From Ensifer sp. LC11 (GTDB taxonomy: Bacteria > Pseudomonadota > Alphaproteobacteria > Rhizobiales > Rhizobiaceae): a stretch of DNA of 64,000 nt. Below, in pieces: positions 7,831 through 16,229 of this stretch. Numbering within the stretch: position 1 is the stretch's first letter; the number at the start of each line of letters is the position of its first letter. The notes under the pieces were generated by a model. That model saw only the letters and a program-made list of their open reading frames with translations. It did not search any database and was not told the origin of the DNA. The translations under genes and the position numbers were made by a program. The stretch lies in assembly GCF_001695835.1 (NCBI RefSeq), contig NZ_MBSO01000009.1:62001-126000 (forward strand). The letters run 5' to 3'.

Positions 7831-8382
7831 ATGAGAGGTAGCCCAGTCGTATCCGTGAGTAACTATCCTCCGCATCTTTCGCGTGAGGAGGTGGAGGCGC
7901 AGATCTCCCGTCTCGACAGCATCCACGCCGCAAACAGCCATATTCTCGACGAAGCTTTCAAGCGCCTGCTGGCGATCGGCGCCGGCCATGCAGCCGTGAT
8001 TGCCTCCTGCATCACCGGCTTCGATGCGCTGGTGGATCGTTCGGTGCTTACGGGCGATCTCCTTCCTGTCACGATCGACCTGCTACGGAAATTCGCGCTG
8101 ACCGCCAGCGCCCTTGGCCTGCTCCTCACCTTTCTGGCGATCAGCAGCAATTACGGTCAGGTACGGAAGGAAGCCAAACGCCACGCAGTGAAGCTCGCCA
8201 CGACGCTCAGGGAAAAGCGCCTGCTGCTCTCGCTGTCGCAGGACGTGCTCAACCGCGATCCCAAATCCTATGTCCTCGCAGGCGTCGGCGGCTTTGCCTG
8301 TCTCTGCGTAATTTTCGGGCTGGCGGCGGCGGCCGGATGCTATGGGCTCGTCCTGGCCATGGGGTTCCTTGCCGGCGGCTAG
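7831..8382 (+). CDS. Hypothetical membrane protein
   Basis: A 183-residue protein with a soluble acidic/helical N-terminus (EEVEAQISRLDSIHAANSHILDEAFKRLL), a hydrophobic segment near residues 88-108 (FALTASALGLLLTFLAI), a basic cytoplasmic-type loop (VRKEAKRHAVKLATTLREKR) and a final membrane hairpin (VLAGVGGFACLCVIFGLAAAAGC). No family recognised. An internal start, GTG at 7855 or the codons just after it, is possible. It stands alone between the methyltransferase module and a repeat. Confidence 0.6.
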   Translation: MRGSPVVSVSNYPPHLSREEVEAQISRLDSIHAANSHILDEAFKRLLAIGAGHAAVIASCITGFDALVDRSVLTGDLLPVTIDLLRKFALTASALGLLLTFLAISSNYGQVRKEAKRHAVKLATTLREKRLLLSLSQDVLNRDPKSYVLAGVGGFACLCVIFGLAAAAGCYGLVLAMGFLAGG

Positions 8383-8512
8383 CTTCAGGCCGGCCGGCTG
8401 GATGTGCCTTGTTCATTCAGGCCCATTTTGATCCCAGCGTGGGCGTCTGATGATAGTTTTCGGTCGAGAGCGGTCGTAGGGGTGAGTGGCCGTCGTTGAA
8501 TGGCACGGTGCC

Positions 8513-8616
8513 CTACAGCGCCGCGCGTCTTATTAGACGCGCAAAGGTCGCTGTAGCACTTTGAATTGCTGCATGTTTTTGTCCGTTAATCGGCTACGAT
8601 TAAGGGAAACATGCAG
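8513..8616. repeat. Double-hairpin dispersed repeat (family B, copy 1)
   Basis: The first hairpin has outer arms CTACAGCG (8513-8520) and CGCTGTAG (8549-8556) and inner arms GCGCGTCT/AGACGCGC. It is followed by CACTTTGAA and a second hairpin CTGCATGTTT (8569-8578) with AAACATGCAG (8607-8616). The same order and words recur at 52445-52532, with changed loops. The rest of the 8383-8833 gap shows no gene. Confidence 0.85.
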
Positions 8617-8833
8617 TAGGCGACCGAGATGGATCATGCGAGTCACATGCATTTTGGGAGGAGCGCGCTCTTGTTGAAGCCGCACTCGCGGGAACCAGCT
8701 CGTTACTTTGACCGTTTCCTGCGTGATAGAACATGCTGACCGCAACTTGGTCGAGCGATAGAGCCTCCGTGTGCCACTGCACACGTGAGGCTTCGTTTTG
8801 CGCATTACCGATTACTCGTGCACGGTGCCTGTC

Positions 8834-9610
8834 ATGGAAGACTTCTTCCTGTTTGCGATAGTCGGGTTTCTGGCTCAGGCGGTCGATGGTGCTCTTGGAA
8901 TGGCCTACGGCGTCATTTCGTCGACGGTGCTCCTCGCCTTCGGTGTGCCGCCCGCCCAAGCATCCGCTTCGGCCCATGCTGCGGAATTGTTTACCACCGC
9001 GGCCTCCGGATCGGCTCATCTCTATCATCGCAACATCGACTGGAAACTGTTTCGGCGGCTCATACCCTTTGGTGTCGGTGGCGGTATATTGGGCGCCTTC
9101 GTACTGACCTCGTTTGATGGCGATCAGGTCAAGCCGTTCGTTACAGCCTATCTCGCGGCGATTGGGACCTGGCTACTCTATCGGTCGTTTCATCGTATTC
9201 CGACCAACCCCGTGAAATTGAAAATTGTGGCGCCACTGGGCGCAGCCGCCGGTTTCCTCGATGCCGCAGGCGGAGGCGGCTGGGGTCCAGTCGCCACCAC
9301 CGGCCTACTCGGCGCGGGTGGACAGCCGAGATACGTCATCGGAACGGTCAATGCGAGCGAGTTCCTGATTGCACTTTCAGTGTCGCTGAGCTTCCTTGCC
9401 ACAATCGTAACCGGTCACTGGGATCAAGCTGGCGAAGCCGGCGACTACCTGACAAGTGTCGGCGGGCTAATCGTGGGGGGCGTTTTGGCGGCGCCGCTGG
9501 CGGGATGGATGGTCAAAGCCTTGCAAGAGAGGACACTCCTGCGGCTGGTGGGATCTTTGATCACGCTTTTGGCAGGCTACCAAACGTTCGAACTGATTGG
9601 ATCGTCCTGA
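8834..9610 (+). CDS. TauE/SafE family sulfite/sulfonate-type exporter
   Basis: A 258-residue integral membrane protein with about eight hydrophobic segments. Family features include FAIVGFLAQAVDGALGMAYG at the N-terminus, the internal-repeat counterpart GAAAGFLDAAGGGGWGPVATTGLLG and a C-terminal GGLIVGGVLAAPLAGW. TauE/SafE proteins move sulfite, sulfonates or related anions across the inner membrane. The ATG at 8834 (MEDFFLFAIVG) is preferred over the in-frame ATG at 8798, whose extra twelve residues have no family character. The next gene follows at 9734 on the same strand, but a separate promoter is likely. Confidence 0.85.
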   Translation: MEDFFLFAIVGFLAQAVDGALGMAYGVISSTVLLAFGVPPAQASASAHAAELFTTAASGSAHLYHRNIDWKLFRRLIPFGVGGGILGAFVLTSFDGDQVKPFVTAYLAAIGTWLLYRSFHRIPTNPVKLKIVAPLGAAAGFLDAAGGGGWGPVATTGLLGAGGQPRYVIGTVNASEFLIALSVSLSFLATIVTGHWDQAGEAGDYLTSVGGLIVGGVLAAPLAGWMVKALQERTLLRLVGSLITLLAGYQTFELIGSS

Positions 9611-9733
9611 GTGGCTCCGCGTCAGGTGCAGGGCGGCAGCGGGCGCGCGACCACCGCATTTTATCTCCGGCTCGCGCCAGAACCGCCGCAATCTCGGGCA
9701 TGCTTGGTGTCTGATTCGATTGGACCTTTCGCC

Positions 9734-10483
9734 ATGCCGCTTTTCCCAAAACCCTTTCTCGTCGGTGCCGTTCTCTCGGCTGGCCTTGCCGGGCCCGCGC
9801 TTGGCGCCTGCCGCGACGTTAGCCATCTGGGCCAAGACTATGTCGCCTGCAGCTTCGATCCGGCGACAAGCGATATTCGCCTCTACAACAAGGACCAGGC
9901 GGGCGTGCCGTTCCGTTCGTTTCGGGCGCTGTCGCTCGAGCTGCGCCGCCGCGACGAGTACATGGCCTTTGCCATGAATGGCGGCATGTATCACGACGAC
10001 CTGTCGCCGGTCGGGCTGCATGTCGAGGAGGGACGCGCGCAGGCGCCGCTCAACACCAATTCGGGCTGGGGCAATTTTCACCTGTTGCCGAATGGAGTGT
10101 TCTATGTCGATGGCGGCAAGGCGGGCGTGGTGGCGGCGGAAGCCTACCGCGATGCCAAGCTGAGCCCACGTTTCGCCACGCAATCCGGACCGATGCTGGT
10201 GATTGACGGCCAGCTGCATCCGCGTTTCCTGCCCGACAGCACCAGTCTCAAGACGCGCAACGGCGTCGGCGTAACTGCGGAAGGCGAAGTGGTCTTCGTC
10301 ATCTCGAAGCGCCCGGTGCGCTTCCACGATTTCGCGACGCTCTTCCGCGATGCGCTCGATTGCCCCAATGCACTCTTCCTCGACGGCACCATTTCCAGCG
10401 TCTATGCGCCCGACATCAATCGCCACGACCGGCTGTTCCCGATGGGGCCGATGATCGCCGTCGTCGCGAAGTTCCCGCGCTGA
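9734..10483 (+). CDS. Exported phosphodiester glycosidase (NAGPA/DUF2233) family protein
   Basis: A 249-residue secreted protein. Residues 1-19 form a signal peptide (MPLFPKPFLVGAVLSAGLA, cleavage near ALG-AC). The mature part contains AMNGGMYHDDLSPVGL, LPNGVFYVD, ATQSGPMLVIDGQLHP and FLDGTISSVYAP, the ordered conserved blocks of the DUF2233/NAGPA domain, found in enzymes that cleave GlcNAc-1-phosphodiester linkages and in many bacterial envelope proteins of unknown target. The start is placed at the signal-peptide ATG; an earlier in-frame start at 9611 adds non-hydrophobic sequence. It probably acts in the periplasm on a glycan or phosphodiester. Confidence 0.8.
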   Translation: MPLFPKPFLVGAVLSAGLAGPALGACRDVSHLGQDYVACSFDPATSDIRLYNKDQAGVPFRSFRALSLELRRRDEYMAFAMNGGMYHDDLSPVGLHVEEGRAQAPLNTNSGWGNFHLLPNGVFYVDGGKAGVVAAEAYRDAKLSPRFATQSGPMLVIDGQLHPRFLPDSTSLKTRNGVGVTAEGEVVFVISKRPVRFHDFATLFRDALDCPNALFLDGTISSVYAPDINRHDRLFPMGPMIAVVAKFPR

Positions 10484-10577
10484 TTTGGGCCAGAGCAACG
10501 CGCGGAATGGGATTTTTCGCAGCACAAATATTTTTCGTTTTCCACCCAAGGAATGATCGGCCTCCAACGTCTAAGGT

Positions 10578-11132
10578 TTGAATGAGGTGAGGGCGGGTAC
10601 GGAATTGGACGTTGAACTCGTCGAGAAAGCGATGCAGGGCGACCGGCAGGCCTTTGGCCGGCTTGTCGAACGGCACTATGATTTTGTCCATGCGGTGGCC
10701 TGGCGCTGGTCCGGCAATGCGTCGGACGCGGAAGACATCGCTCAGGACGTCTGCCTGCGCTTAGGCGCTGCGATCCGCGGCTTTCGCGGGTCGAGCCGGT
10801 TTCGCACCTGGCTCTATACCCTGACGCTGAACGCGGCGCGGGATCACAAGCGGCGGCAGTTGCGTGACGACAGGCAGATGCAGGCCTATGCCAGCGAGCA
10901 GGCGGTGGCAGCGCCGGCCGCAGATCCTGACGAGGAGCAGCGCGAAGCGCTCTGGGCAGCGGTCAGGGCACTGCCGGAAAAGCAGTGCGACGCCGTGCTG
11001 CTCGTCTATGCCGAGGGGCTGAGCCATCAGGCCGCCGCCGACGTGCTCGGCTGCTCGGAAGCAACCATATCCTGGCATGTGCACGAGGCGCGCAAGCGGC
11101 TGAAGACATTGCTCGGCAAGGAGGCAGTGTGA
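10578..11132 (+). CDS. ECF-type RNA polymerase sigma factor
   Basis: A 184-residue group IV sigma factor. Region 2 is residues about 20-90 (FGRLVERHYDFVHAVAWRW, NASDAEDIAQDVCLRLG, FRTWLYTLTLNAARDHKRR) and region 4 about residues 120-180 (ALPEKQCDAVLLVYAEGLSHQAAADVLGCSEATISWHVHEARKRL). The start is uncertain: TTG at 10578 or GTG at 10587, both in frame. The stop is 2 bp before the ATG of the VWA-domain gene, so the two are translationally coupled. The second gene takes the place where an anti-sigma factor is usual, with a membrane anchor and a soluble N-terminal region that could bind the sigma factor. Confidence 0.9.
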   Translation: MNEVRAGTELDVELVEKAMQGDRQAFGRLVERHYDFVHAVAWRWSGNASDAEDIAQDVCLRLGAAIRGFRGSSRFRTWLYTLTLNAARDHKRRQLRDDRQMQAYASEQAVAAPAADPDEEQREALWAAVRALPEKQCDAVLLVYAEGLSHQAAADVLGCSEATISWHVHEARKRLKTLLGKEAV

Positions 11133-11134
11133 CC

Positions 11135-13177
11135 ATGAGCGACGATTTCGAAAAGCTTGGCCGGATGAACCCGCCGAAGGCTTCCGCGGAAGCCCGCGCC
11201 CGCGCGCTTGCCGTCGCCATGCAGTCTTTCGATGAGGCCGAGAAAAGTTCGAACACCACCCAAGGATCGGCACACCCGGTTCGTCAAAGCTCCATCTTCA
11301 ACCGGATATGGAGCCCTATCATGAACAGGAAACTGCTTGCCGGCTCGGCACTCGCCACCCTCCTGGTCGTGCCCGCCGCCGCCTTCCTGACGCTGGAGCT
11401 GACGCGCAACGGTGCGCCCTTCGCCGAGAGCGCACAGGAGATCGCGCTGAAGGACGAGGGAAAGAAGGAAGAGGCGCGGCCGAAGCCGGAGCCTCAGGCC
11501 GCGGCCAGGAAGATGGCCGCTGATGAGCGCGCGCGCCAGCAGGAAGCGAAAACCGCAGACGCGCTCGCCAGCGGTTCGGTCGAGGGCGAGGCCGCAGCGC
11601 CCGCTGCGCAAGCCGATGCCATGGCCAACAGCGTTGCGCGCGACAGCGCCGCCCCGATGTCGGCCGTTGACGGCGCGCAGCCGCAGATGACCTACCTGCC
11701 GGCACCCACGGTTCAGGAGGACCTAGTCGCCGCACCACCGGAAAACCGCGAGCGCTTCGGCAAGGCCGAGAGCAACCCGGTGAAAAGCGTTGCGACCGAC
11801 CCAGTCTCGACCTTCTCGGTCGACGTCGATACGGCCTCCTACGCCTTCGTCCGCCGTTCGCTGATGGAAGGGCAGATGCCCGAGCGCGACGCGGTGCGGG
11901 TCGAGGAGATGGTCAACTATTTCCCCTATGACTGGCCGCGGCCGGTGAGTGCGACCGAGCCTTTCAAGGCGACGGTGACCGTGATGCCGACGCCCTGGAA
12001 TGGTGGCACGCGGCTGATGCATGTGGCGATCAAGGGCTATGACGTCGTGCCGGCGCAAGCGCCGAAGGCGAACCTCGTCTTCCTGATCGACGTTTCCGGC
12101 TCCATGGACGAGCCCGACAAGCTGCCGCTCCTCAAGAGCGCCTTCCGGCTGCTGGTCGAGAAGTTGAAGCCCGAGGATACGGTTTCGATCGTCACCTATG
12201 CCGGCAACGCCGGAACGGTGCTCGAGCCGACTGATGTCAAGGACAAGGCGAAGATCCTTGCTGCGATCGACACGCTGCAGCCGGGCGGCTCGACCGCCGG
12301 CGCGCAAGGGATCGATGCGGCCTACGGCCTCGCCGAAAAGGCCTTCGTCAAGGGCGGGGTCAACCGCGTCATGCTGGCGACCGATGGCGACTTCAATGTC
12401 GGGCCGTCGAGCGACGAGGACCTGAAGCGGCTGATCGAGGAGAAGCGCAAGAGCGGCATCTTCCTTTCGGTCTTGGGCTTTGGCCGCGGCAATTACAATG
12501 ACGCGCTGATGCAGACGATCGCCCAGAATGGCAACGGCACGGCCGCCTATATCGATACGCTTGCCGAAGCACAGAAGACGCTGGTGGAAGAGGCGGGCTC
12601 CTCGCTCTTCCCGATCGCCAAGGACGTCAAGCTGCAGGTGGAGTTCAACCCGGCCGCGATCGCCGAATACCGCCTGATCGGCTACGAGACGCGCGCCTTG
12701 AAGCGGGAAGATTTCAACAATGACAAGGTGGATGCCGGCGATATCGGCTCCGGTCACAGCGTGACCGCGATTTACGAGGTGACCCCGGTGGGTAGCCCCG
12801 CGGTGCTGAACGACAAGCTGCGTTATGCGGAGGCGCAAAAGCCGGCGGCTGAGGCAAGCCCACATGGCGGCGAACTCGCCTTCCTGAAAATCCGCTACAA
12901 GAAGCCGGATGGAGACACGAGCGAGCTGATGACCACGCCGGTGACCGAGGCCAATGCGGTGCCGGCGCTCGGTGAGGCATCAGGCGATGTGCGCTTCTCC
13001 GTTGCCGTCGCCGCCTTCGGGCAGAAGCTGTCAGGTGTGTCGGCGCTGAGCGACTACGGCTATGACGCCGTTATCGATCTCGCATCGGGCGCCAAGGGTG
13101 CGGACCCGTTCGGCTATCGTGGCGAGTTCGTCAATCTGGTGCGGCTCGCCAAGGGGCTTGGCGGTTCGAGGAATTGA
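11135..13177 (+). CDS. Membrane-anchored VWA-domain (YfbK-like) protein
   Basis: A 680-residue protein. Residues 1-60 are cytoplasmic (MSDDFEKLGRMNPPKASAEA...), residues about 65-86 a transmembrane helix, 90-210 an Ala/Glu/Lys-rich low-complexity stalk, 210-300 the VWF_N domain (TFSVDVDTASYAFVRRSL, VEEMVNYFPYDWP), then a von Willebrand A domain with the MIDAS motif DVSGS at 319-323, and a C-terminal DUF3520 domain (LKIRYKKPDGD, FSVAVAAFGQKL). This is the YfbK layout with a membrane tether. Coupled to the ECF sigma gene, its short N-terminal cytoplasmic part may act as the anti-sigma element and the periplasmic VWA domain as a sensor; that is inference. Confidence 0.85.
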   Translation: MSDDFEKLGRMNPPKASAEARARALAVAMQSFDEAEKSSNTTQGSAHPVRQSSIFNRIWSPIMNRKLLAGSALATLLVVPAAAFLTLELTRNGAPFAESAQEIALKDEGKKEEARPKPEPQAAARKMAADERARQQEAKTADALASGSVEGEAAAPAAQADAMANSVARDSAAPMSAVDGAQPQMTYLPAPTVQEDLVAAPPENRERFGKAESNPVKSVATDPVSTFSVDVDTASYAFVRRSLMEGQMPERDAVRVEEMVNYFPYDWPRPVSATEPFKATVTVMPTPWNGGTRLMHVAIKGYDVVPAQAPKANLVFLIDVSGSMDEPDKLPLLKSAFRLLVEKLKPEDTVSIVTYAGNAGTVLEPTDVKDKAKILAAIDTLQPGGSTAGAQGIDAAYGLAEKAFVKGGVNRVMLATDGDFNVGPSSDEDLKRLIEEKRKSGIFLSVLGFGRGNYNDALMQTIAQNGNGTAAYIDTLAEAQKTLVEEAGSSLFPIAKDVKLQVEFNPAAIAEYRLIGYETRALKREDFNNDKVDAGDIGSGHSVTAIYEVTPVGSPAVLNDKLRYAEAQKPAAEASPHGGELAFLKIRYKKPDGDTSELMTTPVTEANAVPALGEASGDVRFSVAVAAFGQKLSGVSALSDYGYDAVIDLASGAKGADPFGYRGEFVNLVRLAKGLGGSRN

Positions 13178-13226
13178 GGACCGGATTTTGCCCTTCATCA
13201 TGCAGTTGGGTGGACGGCGCGCCATG

Positions 13227-13278
13227 CCCCTCATCCCGCTGCCGCGACCTTCTCCCCGTCATTGCGGGGAGAAGGGAC
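13227..13278. repeat. Single arm of intergenic repeat family A
   Basis: CCCCTCATCCCGCTGCCGCG then CCTTCTCCCCG...CGGGGAGAAGG: one of the two arms seen at 1424-1475, 22166-22218 and 51430-51482. The partner arm is missing, so this copy looks decayed or is a half-element. Confidence 0.75.
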
Positions 13279-13425
13279 TTGCCGCACCGGCTTCGTTCCT
13301 CATGAACCATTAGCCACTCTTCACGTCCCGCTGGTGAGCGATCGCTTTCCGCTGTTTATCGGACGTCGCCGTTGCTCTCGTGCCGCGCCTGCGTGGAGAG
13401 CGTTAGGGTGGGCGGGCGCCACCAT

Positions 13426-13578
13426 CCCTCATTCCTGTGCTTGTCACAGGAATCCAGCTGGGCCGCGTCTGCGGCCCGAGAGACCAAGGGACAATCCTTA
13501 AACCTCAGATCCGGTTCGAGTCTTTCGCCATGCCGACGCACGGCTGCTGGATCCCTGTGACGGGCACAGGGATGAGGG
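13426..13578. repeat. Long inverted-repeat element (family C)
   Basis: The left arm (13426-13458, starting CCCTCATTCCTGTGC and including CACAGGAATCCAGC) and the right arm (13546-13578, GCTGGATCCCTGTGA... to GGATGAGGG) are near-perfect reverse complements about 33 bp long, each with its own small hairpin. Together with family A it occupies the 13178-13595 gap, in which I see no gene. Confidence 0.75.
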
Positions 13579-13595
13579 CGGGGAACTTTGCGGCC

Positions 13596-13943
13596 TCAAA
13601 CTTTCGGAAACGCCCGCCCCAGTCCGCCGGATTTCGACAGGCCTGCCTTGAACGCCTGGTAAGCCGCATGCTGGCTCGATCGGCCGGCCTCCATCAGGCG
13701 CATCTGCAGGCGGGCCGGTGCCTGGCTGCCCAGCCATTCTCCGAGCTTCTCAAGCTTCAGCGAGTTCAGGAATTTCGCCTCCGAGGCAATGTCGAGGTGG
13801 CGATAGAGGCCATCCATCAGCCGTTCGTCCTGTTCCTGGTTTTCCATCAGAAGGCGCAGGAAGGATTGGTTCGCCTCGCCGAAGGCCTGGAATTTCTCGG
13901 CGACGGTGTCGCGGTCGGGAAAGGAGGCTGGGCCGGCGTTCAT
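13596..13943 (-). CDS. Hypothetical protein, predicted helical
   Basis: A 115-residue, mostly alpha-helical soluble protein (DRDTVAEKFQAFGEANQSFLRLLMENQEQDERLMDGLYRHLDIASEAKFL...). The ATG at 13943 is preceded by an AGGAGAC ribosome site; an upstream in-frame start at 14042 adds a poorly conserved-looking segment. It is divergent from the PAS/HTH regulator, 125 bp away. No family recognised; small helical proteins of this type in rhizobia include phasins and scaffold proteins, but I see no diagnostic motif. Confidence 0.6.
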   Translation of the reverse strand: MNAGPASFPDRDTVAEKFQAFGEANQSFLRLLMENQEQDERLMDGLYRHLDIASEAKFLNSLKLEKLGEWLGSQAPARLQMRLMEAGRSSQHAAYQAFKAGLSKSGGLGRAFPKV

Positions 13944-14032
13944 GTCAATGTCTCCTGTCTGCGCGTCTTCAGGCGATTCTTCTGTCCTTCGGGGATAGGC
14001 CAGCGCGGACGGGTGCGCAAGCATCGGCGAAT

Positions 14033-14066
14033 ATGTCGACATTTATATTTTGTCCAACATTGACAA
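14033..14066. promoter_or_regulatory. Paired inverted repeats before the PAS/HTH regulator gene
   Basis: ATGTCGACAT (14033-14042) is a perfect 10-bp palindrome, and TTGTC-N7-GACAA (14050-14066) is a second inverted repeat. Both sit in the AT-rich gap between divergent genes, ending just before the first ATG of the regulator. They are good candidates for an autoregulatory site. Confidence 0.45.
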
Positions 14067-14067
14067 T

Positions 14068-14733
14068 ATGTCTAAATCGAGCGAAACCGGATGCATGAAC
14101 ATCGCACCCGCCATCGCCGCTGACCTCGCCCTGCACGCGCCCACCGCTGCCGCAATCAGCGCCTTGCTCTATCCGCACGGCGAGGTCGTGCTGCACGATC
14201 TGAGGTCGGGCACGATCGCTGCGATCTGGAATTGCTTTTCCGGTCGCACCGTCGGGGAGGATTCGCTGATCGAGGAGGCGTTCACCGCGTTCGGTGGCAA
14301 GGCGGTGGTGCTCGGCCCCTATGAAAAGACCGGCGCGGATGGGCAGCGCTTCAAGTCGATTTCCGCCGTGCTGCGCAACGAGACCGGGGAGGCGGTTGGT
14401 CTCTTGTGCATCAATCTCGATGTTTCGATGATCGATACGGCGCTGAAACTGCTTTCGGCTTTTGCCGGGGCGGAACAGCCGCGGCCGCGGGCGCTCTTTG
14501 CGCGTGACTGGCGCGAGGAGATCAATGCGACGCTGCATGGCTGGCTTGGGGAGAGAGGGCTTGCATTGTCGGCGCTGAAGCGTGGCGATCGCGTCGCGCT
14601 GGTGGCAGCGCTCGACGAGCGCGGCCTCTTCCAGACACGCAACGCCGTCGATCACCTTGCAAGCCTCATCGGTGCCTCGCGCGCCTCGATCTACAATTAT
14701 CTTGCCGCCGCGCGTGGCGAGGCTCCCGGATAG
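14068..14733 (+). CDS. YheO/DauR-type PAS-HTH transcriptional regulator
   Basis: A protein of about 221 residues with the YheO-like PAS domain in its first half (ISALLYPHGEVVLHDLRSGTIAAIWNCFSGR, YEKTGADGQRFKSISAVLRNETGEAVGLLCINLDVS) and a C-terminal helix-turn-helix (RGLFQTRNAVDHLASLIGASRASIYNYL) as in DauR, the D-arginine catabolism regulator. Starts at 14068 or 14095 are both plausible; the second would leave the 14050-14066 inverted repeat fully non-coding. The aminotransferase gene 138 bp downstream on the same strand is the natural target. The ligand is probably an amino acid or small metabolite (inference). Confidence 0.8.
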   Translation: MSKSSETGCMNIAPAIAADLALHAPTAAAISALLYPHGEVVLHDLRSGTIAAIWNCFSGRTVGEDSLIEEAFTAFGGKAVVLGPYEKTGADGQRFKSISAVLRNETGEAVGLLCINLDVSMIDTALKLLSAFAGAEQPRPRALFARDWREEINATLHGWLGERGLALSALKRGDRVALVAALDERGLFQTRNAVDHLASLIGASRASIYNYLAAARGEAPG

Positions 14734-14871
14734 ATCCCTGCACGCGCGGATCCACCGCTTTTAGGTAACACCACTCCGGATGAAGTGACGCTTCACGTTT
14801 TTCCCGGAACGATCTGTTTTCGCAACTATTTTCGCGCGCGATGATCGCGCCGCGACAGGAGGATATCCGTC

Positions 14872-15999
14872 ATGACGACCTTGCCCGATTTTCGGCTCGA
14901 AACCCATTTCTCCCGCTGGGAGTTCAATGCCCGCCACCACATGACCGCGAGCGACAGCCAGACGATCAGCATGAGCGAACTCCTGGCGCTTGCCGACGAT
15001 GAGGATAGTGCCGCCTGGGAGAGCGTGACGCTCGGTTACACCGAGACTTACGGCGCGCCGGCGCTGAGGGCCGCGATCGCTGCGACCTATGAGGGCCTTT
15101 CGGCTGCCGATATCCTCTGCTTTGCCGGCGCCGAGGAGGGCCTCTACTGCGCCATGCTGGCGCTGCTCGGACCGGAAGATCATGCCATCGTGACGGTGCC
15201 GAACTACCAGTCGATGGAAACCCTGCCGGTGACGATCGCCGGTGCTGTTACCGGCGTGCCGCTTCGGCCGGAGAACAATTGGCGGCTCGATATCGCCGAT
15301 GTCAGGGCGGCGCTGAAGCCCAACACCAGGCTCATCTGCGTCAACTTCCCCAACAACCCGACCGGCGCGATTGCGGACCAGCAGACCTTTGCGGCGCTTG
15401 CAGCCCTTTGCGCCGAGCGCGGCATCGACCTCTTCAGCGACGAGGTCTACCGCGGGCTCGAGCGGGACCCGGCGCTGCGCCTGCCGCAGGCGGCCGAACT
15501 CTTCGATCGCGGCATTTCGCTGAACGTCATGTCGAAGGCCTATGGCCTGCCGGGGCTCCGGATCGGCTGGATTGCCTGTCGCGACCACGCGCTGCTCGAG
15601 CGCATGGAAAAGATGAAGCACTACCTGTCGATCTGTAATTCGCGGCCGTCGGAAGTGCTGGCGACGATTGCTCTCAAGGCCCGCGCTGTTATCCTGGAGC
15701 GCAACCGGGCACTGGTCTCAGCCAATCTCGAAAAGCTCGGTGCCTTCTTTGCCGAGTACCCCGATCTCTATGAATGGCGGGCGCCGGATGGCGGCTGCGT
15801 CGGTTTTGCCCGCTATCTTGGCGCCGACGGGGTCGAGACCCATTGCCGGCGGCTGGTGGAGGAGGCGGGCGTTCTGCTTCTGCCTTCGAGCCTGTTCGTT
15901 TCCGATCTGCTGCCGGTCGCCACCGATCGCTTCCGCGTCGGCTTTGGCCGCAAGGACATCGAGATCGGGCTCGATGCCTGGCGCCAACATCTCGGTTGA
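14872..15999 (+). CDS. PLP-dependent class I/II aminotransferase
   Basis: A 375-residue fold-type I enzyme. NFPNNPTGAI (159-168) is the phosphate/substrate loop, SDEVYRG (189-195) supplies the pyridine-ring Asp, and Lys222 in VMSKAYGLPGLRIGW is the Schiff-base lysine, followed by the phosphate-binding Arg. An AGGAGG ribosome site precedes the ATG. The N-terminus (LETHFSRWEFNARHHMTASDSQTISMSELL) resembles aminotransferase-fold enzymes such as capreomycidine synthase rather than AspC, so a cyclisation/elimination or unusual transamination is possible. With the DauR-like regulator upstream, catabolism of a basic or D-amino acid is a reasonable guess. Confidence 0.85.
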   Translation: MTTLPDFRLETHFSRWEFNARHHMTASDSQTISMSELLALADDEDSAAWESVTLGYTETYGAPALRAAIAATYEGLSAADILCFAGAEEGLYCAMLALLGPEDHAIVTVPNYQSMETLPVTIAGAVTGVPLRPENNWRLDIADVRAALKPNTRLICVNFPNNPTGAIADQQTFAALAALCAERGIDLFSDEVYRGLERDPALRLPQAAELFDRGISLNVMSKAYGLPGLRIGWIACRDHALLERMEKMKHYLSICNSRPSEVLATIALKARAVILERNRALVSANLEKLGAFFAEYPDLYEWRAPDGGCVGFARYLGADGVETHCRRLVEEAGVLLLPSSLFVSDLLPVATDRFRVGFGRKDIEIGLDAWRQHLG

Positions 16000-16229
16000 A
16001 CCCCGGATTTCCGGCTGACGTTACGGCAGCGCGACCGATCGCCGTGCCGTATCGGCCGATGGCGATGGATCCCGACTGTGCTGAGCGAGGTGTCCGGGGC
16101 GTGGTTCTGCCCCTTTATGGCCGGTTTTGCGCCCAGAAACCGCGCAAATGTGGATATAGCCTATGGGGCTTGGCCGGAATGGTAAGGCCGTGTTAACGAA
16201 CGGGCCCGGCTTTCGAGTGTTTCCCCCTG

